NCBI GenBank assembly: GCA_035319305.1
Contig: DATHCY010000294.1
Coordinates: 1-12,685 of the forward strand
DNA: 12,685 bases
Reading direction: 5' to 3'
Origin: Methanocella_A sp035319305
GTDB taxonomy: Archaea > Halobacteriota > Methanocellia > Methanocellales > Methanocellaceae
Part shown: piece after piece, positions 1-6,386 of the stretch
Layout of the letters: each line of letters starts with the position of its first letter
Numbering within the stretch: position 1 is the stretch's first letter
Notes under the pieces: generated by a model
Database searches by the model: none
The model's input: only the letters and a program-made list of their open reading frames with translations
What the model was told of the DNA's origin: nothing
Program-made: the position numbers and the translations under genes

Positions 1-2
1 TC

Positions 3-1388
3 ACGCTATATCTGAATAACAAGGTAGAGCAGTACCGGCTGAGGATCGCCCAGGACCAGAAATCATTCCTGGACATCCTGGGATTGATCGCGGAATCCTA
101 CGTGACGATGTTCGTCGCAGGCCCGCTTTTTATCATTATCATGGTCTCAGTCATGACGATCATGAACGGCGGCAGCCCGATGATGCTGTATATCATCATC
201 TACGCCGTGTTACCGCTTGGCTCGATCATCTTCATCGTCATGATTGCCATGATGGCACCTCAGGAAGAGATGAAGCCCAAGCCGTTCGAGGTGAACCTGG
301 TCACCCAGTATGACATGCTTGCTGAAGCGAACTCGGACGCAGCAAAAGAAGATAAAAAGAAGCTAGGCGACCTGAAGAAGGCCAGGGACAGCCAGAAGTA
401 CAAGGCGTTCATGGCGAACCCGCTGGCATGGGTCCAGAAAGATCCCATTAATTCGCTGGCAATCAGCGCTCCCGTCGGCATACTGGTCGTGGTGCTGCTG
501 ATCGCGCTGACCTTCGGAAGCCTGAACCAGGCGTTCTCCGATGTTAGCAAGATACAGCTCAATATAATGCTGGGCAAGATATCGGCGACCAACGATCCGT
601 TCACGATATACGGGCCGATCATCGGCTACTTCGACGACTTCATCGTCTACTTCCTGGTCATCGCGATGGTTCCATTGGCGTTCTTCCACGAGGCGAAGAA
701 CATGAAGGAACGGAAGATCGCCCAGGAAATGCCGGACTTCCTTAAGCAGCTGTCCTCGACGAACGAGACCGGCATGACGCTGAGTCAGTCGATCGGCCTG
801 ATCGCGAACACGAACTTCGGCACGTTAAGCAGCTATGTACAAAGGGTCTACAAAGATATGCAGTGGGGCACGGATGTTAGCACATCGCTGAAACGCTTTG
901 CCAATGCCCTGAGCACCTCCTCAGCCACCAGGACGATCACCCTGATCACCAAGGCGAGCGAATCGTCGGGCGACATCAAGGATGTGCTGAATATCGCCGC
1001 GAATGACGCCAGAGCCACCGAGATGATGCGCAAGGAACGGTCCGATGGCATGCTTATCTATGTGGTGATCATCCTGATCTCGTTCTGCGTGTTCCTATAC
1101 TGCGTATTTACGCTCACGTCGAGCTTTATACCGGTCATGGCATCTGCAGCGGGCGCCAGCTCGCCGTCAAGCAGCGGGGTGACCCAGTCGATGAGCGCAC
1201 AATCCTCATTCATCCACGCCTTCAATCCTGACGACTACGTAAGGCTGTTCTTCCATGCTGCGGTGATACAGGGCATGTTTGCAGGCCTGCTTGCCGGACA
1301 GATGGGCGAGGGCAACTGGATGTCAGGGCTTAAATATTCGCTCATCATGATGTTGATCGCTTACGTGGTATTCACAGTCTTCATCTGA
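3..1388 (+). CDS. Type IV pilus/archaellum membrane platform protein (TadC/ArlJ, T2SS F family), 5' partial
   Basis: This is the polytopic membrane platform on which an archaeal type IV pilus or archaellum is assembled, where it would work with a secretion ATPase (ArlI/PilB type). The frame is open to the left edge, so the N-terminus is missing and the TTG at 84 is not a real start. About 461 codons are visible, and complete family members usually have 550 or more. I see hydrophobic segments near residues 30-50 and 60-80, then a charged linker, helices near 155-175 and 215-235, and a second T2SF domain (FHEAKNMKERKIAQEMPDFL, then a Ser/Thr-rich helical stretch). Near the end are two helices around the motif GLLAGQMGEGNW and GLKYS, which is typical of archaeal ArlJ/PilC proteins. 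I cannot tell archaellum from adhesive pilus without the neighbours to the left. A hairpin with a T-tract follows the stop. Confidence 0.85.
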   Translation, partial: TLYLNNKVEQYRLRIAQDQKSFLDILGLIAESYVTMFVAGPLFIIIMVSVMTIMNGGSPMMLYIIIYAVLPLGSIIFIVMIAMMAPQEEMKPKPFEVNLVTQYDMLAEANSDAAKEDKKKLGDLKKARDSQKYKAFMANPLAWVQKDPINSLAISAPVGILVVVLLIALTFGSLNQAFSDVSKIQLNIMLGKISATNDPFTIYGPIIGYFDDFIVYFLVIAMVPLAFFHEAKNMKERKIAQEMPDFLKQLSSTNETGMTLSQSIGLIANTNFGTLSSYVQRVYKDMQWGTDVSTSLKRFANALSTSSATRTITLITKASESSGDIKDVLNIAANDARATEMMRKERSDGMLIYVVIILISFCVFLYCVFTLTSSFIPVMASAAGASSPSSSGVTQSMSAQSSFIHAFNPDDYVRLFFHAAVIQGMFAGLLAGQMGEGNWMSGLKYSLIMMLIAYVVFTVFI

Positions 1389-1419
1389 TCGACTGACTAT
1401 CCAACCGATCGACCGATTG

Positions 1420-1460
1420 GCACTAGGTAAGGGGTAGATCGACCCTAGTGCTATCTTTTT
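1420..1460 (+). terminator. Hairpin with T-rich tail after the platform gene
   Basis: The arms GCACTAGG (1420-1427) and CCTAGTGC (1444-1451) are a perfect 8-bp inverted repeat with a 16-nt loop. They are followed by TATCTTTTTT. The element lies 30 nt after the platform gene's stop and fits a transcription terminator. The T-run also overlaps the TATA element of the next gene. Archaeal termination depends mainly on the T-tract, so the hairpin's role is an inference. Confidence 0.5.
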
Positions 1461-1466
1461 TATAAC
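1456..1466 (+). promoter_or_regulatory. TATA box for the KaiC-like gene
   Basis: The sequence TTTTTATAAC lies about 45 nt before the ATG at 1508. This places the predicted transcript start near 1487-1490 and gives a short leader of about 20 nt. No Shine-Dalgarno site is evident. The box suggests the gene has its own promoter and is not only read through from the platform gene. Confidence 0.45.
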
Positions 1467-1507
1467 GAAAAACTAAAATACCATCGTGACAAAGAGACAT
1501 TCGCAAG

Positions 1508-2260
1508 ATGAACGAAGAGCAGACTGACTCCGTGAGGAGCAAGGCCGAAAAGCAGGAGCCGATATCGGCAAACAGGCTTCCTACTGGGATGGATATCCTA
1601 GATCGAACTCTGAACGGCGGCATTCCAAAGGGATCGCTGGTATATTTCGGCGCCGACCCTAAATCACAGCCTGAGATATTTCTATTCGAGTTTACCACTC
1701 CTAGGAAGACCTATTACTTTTCCACTAATAGAGATCCAGCCCATATCATGAAACATATGTCAGAACTGAACTTTTCGATGGATAACCTCGAGTTCGTCGA
1801 TATCCACGACGAGTACTATAATAATATCTACATCTCCTCTCAGGACGCCGCAGAAGCAGACCGCCGGGTGATCGAGTTCATCGATTCCCAGCTGGACGAT
1901 ATATATGCCAATACTAACCAGTCTTTCACTATCATATTCGATAACTTCAGCTTCCTGATCGACCTAGGGATAGATATCACCATTCTCAAACGGCTGCTCG
2001 ATAAGATCTATGATATGGTATCCGACAGGGATAGCACATGTATTCTACTTATCCTGAAAGGGGTCCACACCGAGCGGATCGAGAACCTGTTCGAGAGCTA
2101 CTGCGATACGATTTTTAATATAGATTCCGATCTCAAGGGCGACAAGATTAGCAACAAGCTGTCGATCCCCAAGATCCGGGGCATGCCGCCAGTCAATGAG
2201 TATATCAGGTTTAAGATTATGGATCGTATCAATATCGATACATCCAGGGATATCGCTTGA
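1508..2260 (+). CDS. KaiC/RAD55-like RecA-fold protein with a destroyed Walker A motif
   Basis: This 250-residue single-domain protein has the layout of archaeal KaiC/RAD55/ArlH-like ATPases. It begins with the entry motif RLPTGMDILDRTLNGGIPKG (residues 23-42), followed by the P-loop strand, and TIIFDNFSFL at 141-150 is a Walker B strand with its Asp. The P-loop position reads GADPKSQPE (48-56) instead of GxxxxGKT/S, so the conserved Gly-Lys-Thr is gone and normal ATP hydrolysis is unlikely. The rest of the fold looks intact, and the frame is undisturbed over its whole length, so the gene seems maintained. Archaeal KaiC-like proteins act in signalling, and ArlH forms a ring at the archaellum motor. 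The position just after a platform gene hints at a link to the pilus or motor, but that is an inference. A non-catalytic scaffold or sensor role is the simplest reading. Confidence 0.75.
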   Translation: MNEEQTDSVRSKAEKQEPISANRLPTGMDILDRTLNGGIPKGSLVYFGADPKSQPEIFLFEFTTPRKTYYFSTNRDPAHIMKHMSELNFSMDNLEFVDIHDEYYNNIYISSQDAAEADRRVIEFIDSQLDDIYANTNQSFTIIFDNFSFLIDLGIDITILKRLLDKIYDMVSDRDSTCILLILKGVHTERIENLFESYCDTIFNIDSDLKGDKISNKLSIPKIRGMPPVNEYIRFKIMDRINIDTSRDIA

Positions 2261-2267
2261 TATATCT

Positions 2268-2614
2268 TTATTTTCGAAGGTTTTAGGCTGACACAACCTC
2301 GTAAGGGTTATCGGCCGAGCACTTGCATCTGTGTTCTGACGCAACGCAGCGATCGTGTTACTTACTGGATCACCATATCTGAGCAATCGGTTTGCATAGC
2401 GTAGCGTTCATCTCCGGAATCGCCAGGAGTACTGAGAGATCTGTAACATGCACAACACAGCGATAGTCGTACTTCTCCGAGGCTTCGACGCAATCGCTCT
2501 TCTCATCTCATCAGAACAACGCCCATCAAGCACGATGCAGCGATCATTTCGTTCCCGGCTGGGTAGGGGACAATGATCAACCTGATCCTGCTGCGCATGA
2601 ACATTTTAAGAACG
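2268..2614. repeat. Diverged intergenic repeat, copy A
   Basis: This gene-free stretch shares two blocks, in the same order and orientation, with 5945-6196. The left block (about 2270-2330) pairs ATTTTCGAAGGTTTTAG with ATTTTTGAAAGGTTTCAG and TTATCGGCCGAGCA with TTATTGGCCGGGCA. The right block (about 2547-2612) pairs CATTTCGTTCCCG with CATTTTGTCCCCG and shares an AAT.ATCA core and a closing AAGAAC. I estimate 70-75% identity in the blocks by eye. The middle is about 100 bp longer here and does not align well. A 42-codon open frame at 2449-2577 has no clear ribosome site. The end repeats seen in copy B are degraded in this copy. Confidence 0.55.
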
Positions 2615-2639
2615 ACTTAATCAACGAGAAGAGGCGTCA

Positions 2640-2846
2640 TCAGGGCTTATCGGAATCAGAATCATGTCCTTCTTCTATATCGCGGTTAACTGTGACGACT
2701 GCAGCAAAGATCCCGGCGAGCAGAAGAAGGGATGATAGCTCTGCGGCAAGGCCCTTACCTATCCCGAGGTATACTGTCCCTGGTGCCAGGAAGATGCTCG
2801 AGACGATCAGGACGGTGCATAGGTTCAGCAGGTGTCGTGCTTTCAT
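2640..2846 (-). CDS. Small two-helix membrane protein
   Basis: This is a 68-residue protein of unknown function. It has two hydrophobic segments (about residues 8-28 and 34-54) joined by a short Gly-rich turn, and a strongly acidic, hydrophilic tail (DIEEGHDSDSDKP), the pattern of a small hairpin membrane protein. The ATG at 2844-2846 is preceded on its strand by GTGGTGGTCC, a plausible ribosome site, and by a TATA box about 65 nt upstream. It follows the HTH-V4R gene on the same strand, but the separate TATA box inside the end of that gene suggests its own transcript. I do not recognise the family. Confidence 0.55.
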   Translation of the reverse strand: MKARHLLNLCTVLIVSSIFLAPGTVYLGIGKGLAAELSSLLLLAGIFAAVVTVNRDIEEGHDSDSDKP

Positions 2847-2904
2847 GGACCACCACTTTTACTGGCCTCCTGAAAAGTTTACTCCGCTCGTCCGGTGGAA
2901 CATA

Positions 2905-3675
2905 TCATTTTATACCGATGACAAAACAGCATCGACTATCGCCCATTGTGTAGCACTCGGTCTCCTGCACCCCGGGATCTCTGCCGAAGTGCTCGATGAA
3001 GATCGCCCTGAGCATGCCTAGGTCGAATGCACAGGCCGGACGTCCGATGACCGGGAGGTCGCAGCACTCAAAACAGTCGTATACGTAAATGGTAAGCGGA
3101 TCGATATTGCCGATATACATCCTGCCCAACTGGTGATCTGACCAGAACTTTGAAAGGTTGCTCAGCATGACGTCAAGCTCGTTGCTGGCGATCCCGGAGT
3201 AGAGCGCCTGCCCTATCTTGAACCCGGCATCGCTCAAGATCGGCTCGATGTTGATACCCTTCTGGTACAGTTCAACTCGGATCGTCCGGAACATAAGCCT
3301 GTAGAAGTCGAACATATCCGGTGTTCCGCCCTGAGCGCGGCCGATGTAATCCCGGATGTCATCATCTATGCTGTAGTCTTTCTTCAGGTCGCCTAGGTAG
3401 CTGGATTTGATAAAGAAGATCTTTTTTCTGCGATCTCTGACATCGACCCGGGAGCCTATCACGCCGGCGTCGATCATGTGGGTCAAGTGAACGGAAACGG
3501 TCGATTTTGCCCTGCCCGACCGGGTCACAATTTCATCGAAGGGCATCTCGCTGTTCTTTAGCATTGATAATATGTTGACCAAGACGGGGTTATCGATGGC
3601 TTTTATGCCGGTATCGGTGCCAAATAGCTCGATAGGGATCTGCGGCTTTGTTTTTACTTTTTTCACTCCGTTCAT
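2905..3675 (-). CDS. HTH (ArsR/MarR-like) - V4R domain transcription regulator
   Basis: This is a likely ligand-sensing transcription regulator of 256 residues. The N-terminal winged helix-turn-helix spans about residues 25-95, with NPVLVNILSMLKNSEMPFDE, then the recognition region GRAKSTVSVHLTHMIDAGVI and a basic wing (VDVRDRRKKIFF). The C-terminal half (about 125-256) is a V4R (4-vinyl reductase) domain with its hallmark cysteines: CFECC, a following PAC, then ETECYTMGDSRCCFVI. V4R domains bind small hydrophobic ligands or metal centres, and this HTH fusion is common in methanogens. I chose the ATG at 3673-3675: an upstream extension to 3753 would read through the TATA box and the half-site array, while this start leaves almost no leader. 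The half-sites just upstream suggest autoregulation. The natural ligand cannot be read from the sequence. Confidence 0.85.
   Translation of the reverse strand: MNGVKKVKTKPQIPIELFGTDTGIKAIDNPVLVNILSMLKNSEMPFDEIVTRSGRAKSTVSVHLTHMIDAGVIGSRVDVRDRRKKIFFIKSSYLGDLKKDYSIDDDIRDYIGRAQGGTPDMFDFYRLMFRTIRVELYQKGINIEPILSDAGFKIGQALYSGIASNELDVMLSNLSKFWSDHQLGRMYIGNIDPLTIYVYDCFECCDLPVIGRPACAFDLGMLRAIFIEHFGRDPGVQETECYTMGDSRCCFVIGIK
2906..2918 (-). promoter_or_regulatory. TATA box for the small membrane protein
   Basis: On the minus strand GGTATAAAATGA lies inside the last codons of the HTH-V4R gene. It would start transcription near 2885, about 40 nt before the ATG at 2846. Its spacing to that gene is normal for archaea. 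Confidence 0.45.
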
Positions 3676-3700
3676 CTCGGAAGGATTGTTATTTCGCAAG

Positions 3701-3714
3701 GTACATATATTTAT
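3701..3714 (-). promoter_or_regulatory. TATA box of the HTH-V4R regulator
   Basis: On the minus strand AATAAATATATGTAC is centred about 32 nt before the ATG at 3675, so the predicted transcript is nearly leaderless. The closest half-site of the operator array abuts its upstream edge, where TFB would contact DNA. Confidence 0.55.
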
Positions 3715-3767
3715 TGTTCGTATATGATAGAATGTTCGAAATATAACGAACAATAGTGGCGAACATT
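3713..3767. promoter_or_regulatory. Four-site inverted operator array (TGTTCG/CGAACA)
   Basis: Four copies of one hexamer lie upstream of the HTH-V4R gene: TGTTCG at 3715-3720 and 3733-3738, and CGAACA at 3747-3752 and 3760-3765. The two inner sites form a perfect inverted repeat with an 8-nt spacer. The outer sites face each other too. The symmetry extends outward: GTACATATA at 3701 is mirrored by TATATGTAC ending at 3775. Sites have the wider form A(A/T)TGTTCG. Such an array beside a winged-helix regulator gene is best read as its own operator. The mirrored TATA-like sequence at 3766-3775 could drive a divergent transcript, although no convincing gene follows on the plus strand. Confidence 0.6.
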
Positions 3768-3899
3768 ATATGTACGATCGATCAACTATCCGTGTTGAGC
3801 GATGACGGTTTACTTGGTTTAGAGACCCCCGTGTAAGAGTTTCCAGTGAAGTACACGAAAACACAAATACAACCATCGAAAAATTAGATATGCTGTGCC

Positions 3900-4387
3900 T
3901 CACGGTCCATCCGAAAATGCTTGGAAAACCGTGGTATTCAGCCCAAGCACCATCAAGATCAGTAAAATCCAGCACAACATCATCAGCAGAACGAACAGCG
4001 GCAGAAGTTTCACGCCAGCGCTTAATAAGATAGTGCATATGCGGGCAGCCCTGTTGTCGAATCCCATATCCAGATCCACTTGCATTACTGCGGTTGTACA
4101 ATAAGCTCCAAGAAGCTTAAAGATTACGGGCCAAGGTGGGTGATAATTGACAGATGAGAACACCGCCATGAACACCTCAAAAGGATTAATGATCTTACGA
4201 GCCGCCCCCAGGCCTCAACCTATAAAGAAAGACACACCTACCGTCATCGCGAACGGAAACAGCAAGCGTCCTTCAATGAAACAGGAAACAACAGCCCTAT
4301 AGTATGGTAGTTCACATTAACACAATAGGGGCAATAGATTACACTATCGTCGATTTCATCCGCCCGAATATTTTCCGGTCGGACAGA
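3900..4387 (-). pseudogene. Decayed zinc-ribbon/membrane protein gene (C-terminal 89-codon frame still open)
   Basis: The intact part is a frame from ATG 4169 to the stop at 3900. It encodes 89 residues that end in one or two hydrophobic helices (KLLPLFVLLMMLCWILLILM). The same frame continues upstream through a single TGA at 4215-4217 into another hydrophobic segment (RLLFPFAMTVGVSFFIG). Near 4290-4300 a one-base shift joins it to a frame with DSVIYCPYCVNVNYH, which carries a CxxC pair. Read together this resembles a zinc-ribbon plus multi-helix membrane protein with one frameshift and one nonsense codon and no usable start. Alternatively the 89-codon piece is expressed alone: GAGGTG lies 3 nt before ATG 4169 and TTTATA lies about 50 nt upstream. 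I do not recognise the family. Confidence 0.4.
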
Positions 4388-4436
4388 TCAATCTGAACAA
4401 TTTCGAACAGGAAACGCCCGGTGAAAGATTAATATT

Positions 4437-4445
4437 GGTATAAAG
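4437..4445 (+). promoter_or_regulatory. TATA box for the PAS-GAF kinase
   Basis: GGTATAAAG lies 33-40 nt before the ATG at 4477. Transcription would then begin near 4466, downstream of the alternative GTG/ATG starts at 4450 and 4453. This supports ATG 4477 as the real start. One CGAACA hexamer, like those in the V4R operator, sits at 4404-4409, but a single hexamer may be chance. Confidence 0.45.
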
Positions 4446-4450
4446 ACCAG

Positions 4451-4482
4451 TGATGAATATATGGATTGATGAATATATGGAT
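4451..4482 (+). repeat. Perfect 16-bp tandem duplication at the kinase start
   Basis: TGATGAATATATGGAT occurs twice back to back (4451-4466 and 4467-4482). Because 16 is not a multiple of three, only the ATG inside the second copy (4477) would be in frame without the duplication. The N-terminal extension available from 4453 is therefore probably an accident of the duplication. Confidence 0.8.
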
Positions 4483-5892
4483 AATACTGTTGGCGACAGT
4501 ACCTGTGTGATCGACAGGGATGGCATGATCGTCTGGGCCAGCCAATCGTTTGTCGAGCAGTTCTCACATCGGGCTGCGCCTGTGGGCATGATGTTCAACC
4601 AGCTCTTTGCCGGCATGACCGACGCATGCCGGCATGGCGAGACACTGGAGGACCGAGATCGGCTTGGAAGAAGGCGATTCTTCAGAGTAGAATGCCGGCG
4701 GATGTACAATTCACGGGGGGATCGTGTGAGCGGCATCGTCATGCTCAGCAACGTCACGCTGATGAAGATACTATCTGACCTGTCGAAGCTATCCACCCAG
4801 ACTCAGACCCCAAAAGAACTGCTAGAGAAGGCGCTATGGCTGATCAAAGAGACGTATGGCTATATGGGCCTGGCAGGCTTTGTGGCTCGGGATGGCGAGA
4901 TCGAGCTTCTGGCCAGCAAAGGATGGACAGAGAAGCTGAAGTCCATGATAAGTGTGGTGCCGATCGCCCCGGATGCCCCATCCATGGCAGGACGCAGCGC
5001 CTACCATCGCGAGCAGATGGTCACTACCATCGAAGAGTACGGCCTTATGACCAGCGTGAAAGAAGCGATCGAACGTATCGGCGGCGAGTTTGTCGTCGTC
5101 ACCCCGTTGATAGACCATGACAGACTGATAGGGGTGCTTACCGTCATCCATACCCGAGCGCTATCGCCAGCAGAACTGAGCACGCTGGAGGAGGTCTGCA
5201 GCCAACTGGCCATATCGCTTAACGTCCGGTCCTCTGAAGAGGCCATCTCATCGCGTGCCGAAGATGCCAAGCTCTTTGTCGAACTGCTTGCCCATGAGAT
5301 AGCCGCCCATAATAGCATCATCAATACCTGGAGAAAGAAGAATAGCGGCGAAAATCTGCCGGATAACGTACGATGGGCGATGGATAGCAACGATGAGTCG
5401 GTAGCAACCATCAAGGCAGTAAGCGAGACCGGCGGGGATGCCCTGTTACGGACGATACTAATAGAAGAGTCGATAAAACGGGCAATAGCAGATGTGCGGA
5501 TTTTATCTCACCCCTATGACCATAAGGTGAACATTGTCAGCAAGCCTGTACCCCCAGGCATTACCGTGGGACCACTATTTCAGTATGCCTTCAGAAATGT
5601 GCTGATCAACTCGGTCATGCACGCGAAGACTCCGGCAATTGACATGGAGATCAAGGTAGTGAAAGACAGGATGGGCACCTGCAAGATCGAGATATCGGAC
5701 AATGGTCCGGGAATACCCGATGAACGCAAATCCAGCGTCTTCCGTCCCGAAAGTTTAAAAAATTCGGGCACAGGTCTCTACCTGGTTAAAAAGATCGTCG
5801 GCAGGTACAGCGGGCGCATCTGGATCGAGGATAGGGTACCGGGAAACCCATCGCGAGGGACTAGGATCGTTATCACCCTACCCCAGAGATAG
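4477..5892 (+). CDS. Soluble PAS-GAF sensor histidine kinase
   Basis: This is a cytoplasmic sensor kinase of 471 residues from ATG 4477 (480 from the GTG at 4450). Domains in order: a short PAS-like fold (about 5-95: CVIDRDGMIVWASQSF at the start), a GAF domain (about 110-250, ending VVTPLIDHDRLIGVLTVIHT), a dimerisation/phosphoacceptor helix with LFVELLAHEIAAHNSI, where the His at about 273 is the likely phosphorylation site, and a HATPase_c domain. The ATPase motifs are intact: N box FRNVLINSVMHA, G1 DNGPGIPDE and G2 SGTGLYLVKKIV. There are no membrane segments and no attached receiver domain, and no response regulator lies nearby, so its partner is elsewhere. The H-box departs from the common HEIRTP form, as in many archaeal kinases. 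The signal it senses cannot be told from the sequence. It runs opposite to the other kinase, which lies tail-to-tail with it 494 nt away. Confidence 0.88.
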   Translation: MDNTVGDSTCVIDRDGMIVWASQSFVEQFSHRAAPVGMMFNQLFAGMTDACRHGETLEDRDRLGRRRFFRVECRRMYNSRGDRVSGIVMLSNVTLMKILSDLSKLSTQTQTPKELLEKALWLIKETYGYMGLAGFVARDGEIELLASKGWTEKLKSMISVVPIAPDAPSMAGRSAYHREQMVTTIEEYGLMTSVKEAIERIGGEFVVVTPLIDHDRLIGVLTVIHTRALSPAELSTLEEVCSQLAISLNVRSSEEAISSRAEDAKLFVELLAHEIAAHNSIINTWRKKNSGENLPDNVRWAMDSNDESVATIKAVSETGGDALLRTILIEESIKRAIADVRILSHPYDHKVNIVSKPVPPGITVGPLFQYAFRNVLINSVMHAKTPAIDMEIKVVKDRMGTCKIEISDNGPGIPDERKSSVFRPESLKNSGTGLYLVKKIVGRYSGRIWIEDRVPGNPSRGTRIVITLPQR

Positions 5893-5944
5893 GTAAAATA
5901 AATTGACCGAGGGGCAAGGGGCAGCGAAACCCACGACTTTATTG

Positions 5945-6196
5945 TCATTTTTGAAAGGTTTCAGACTACCATAGCTTCGTAGAGGTTATTGGCCGGGCAC
6001 CTTGTATATACTATCAGGCAAATACGATCCTGCACTGTGCCTATACTATCGCTCAGAGGGGGCAAGACAGCAGACGATCGCTGCGCTATGCCAGAACAAT
6101 CAATCCCTACTAGGTACAACACAACAATCCATTTTGTCCCCGTTTTATTAGGGATAATAATCAATCAACTCTGCCAAGTACAAAACCTTTCAAGAA
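5945..6196. repeat. Diverged intergenic repeat, copy B, with 11-bp terminal inverted repeats
   Basis: This is the shorter copy of the repeat at 2268-2614. TTGAAAGGTTT (5951-5961) and AAACCTTTCAA (6183-6193) form perfect terminal inverted repeats around a 243-bp core, the layout of a miniature inverted-repeat element. No flanking target duplication is evident, and no transposase is encoded. An 101-codon frame across it (5989-6294) has no ribosome site or recognisable content, so I treat the region as non-coding. The rest of the gene-free stretch between the two kinases (5893-6386) holds only the promoter described next and short hairpins. Confidence 0.55.
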
Positions 6197-6197
6197 C

Positions 6198-6207
6198 TAT
6201 AAATAGG
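6198..6207 (+). promoter_or_regulatory. Strong orphan TATA box after repeat copy B
   Basis: CTATAAATAGG is a near-ideal archaeal TATA element, 5 nt after the repeat end. GGTGAAG (6207-6213) and CTTCACC (6231-6237) form a 7-bp inverted repeat just downstream, around the predicted start site. Nothing longer than a 9-codon frame (ATG 6355) follows before the opposing kinase gene, so the product, if any, may be a short RNA or an antisense transcript of the kinase 3' end. Confidence 0.35.
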
Positions 6208-6386
6208 GTGAAGCGGCCCAGGCCTATTACCTTCACCATGTACTGTCAACCTTTAAGTTTCCACCTAACTATAGGTATAGCCTATGAACTTTAGCCGTAG
6301 GGGGATGTCACGATCAGGGCTTTTATAGTATTTCGGGCTGGAAAGTGGTAAACAATGAATATACCGAGCGATTTTTATAATTAATG

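Noticed and set aside
84..86. TTG at 84 as the start of the platform protein
   Set aside because: The frame is open upstream to the window edge with sensible residues (ILGLIAESYV), so the gene is cut by the window.
3766..4101. A 111-codon minus-strand frame upstream of the V4R gene
   Set aside because: It overlaps the hydrophobic frame at 3900-4169, which has better coding character and a ribosome site.
5989..6294. A 101-codon frame across repeat copy B
   Set aside because: It runs through the non-coding repeat, the terminal inverted repeat and the TATA box, and the aligned region of copy A has no equivalent frame.
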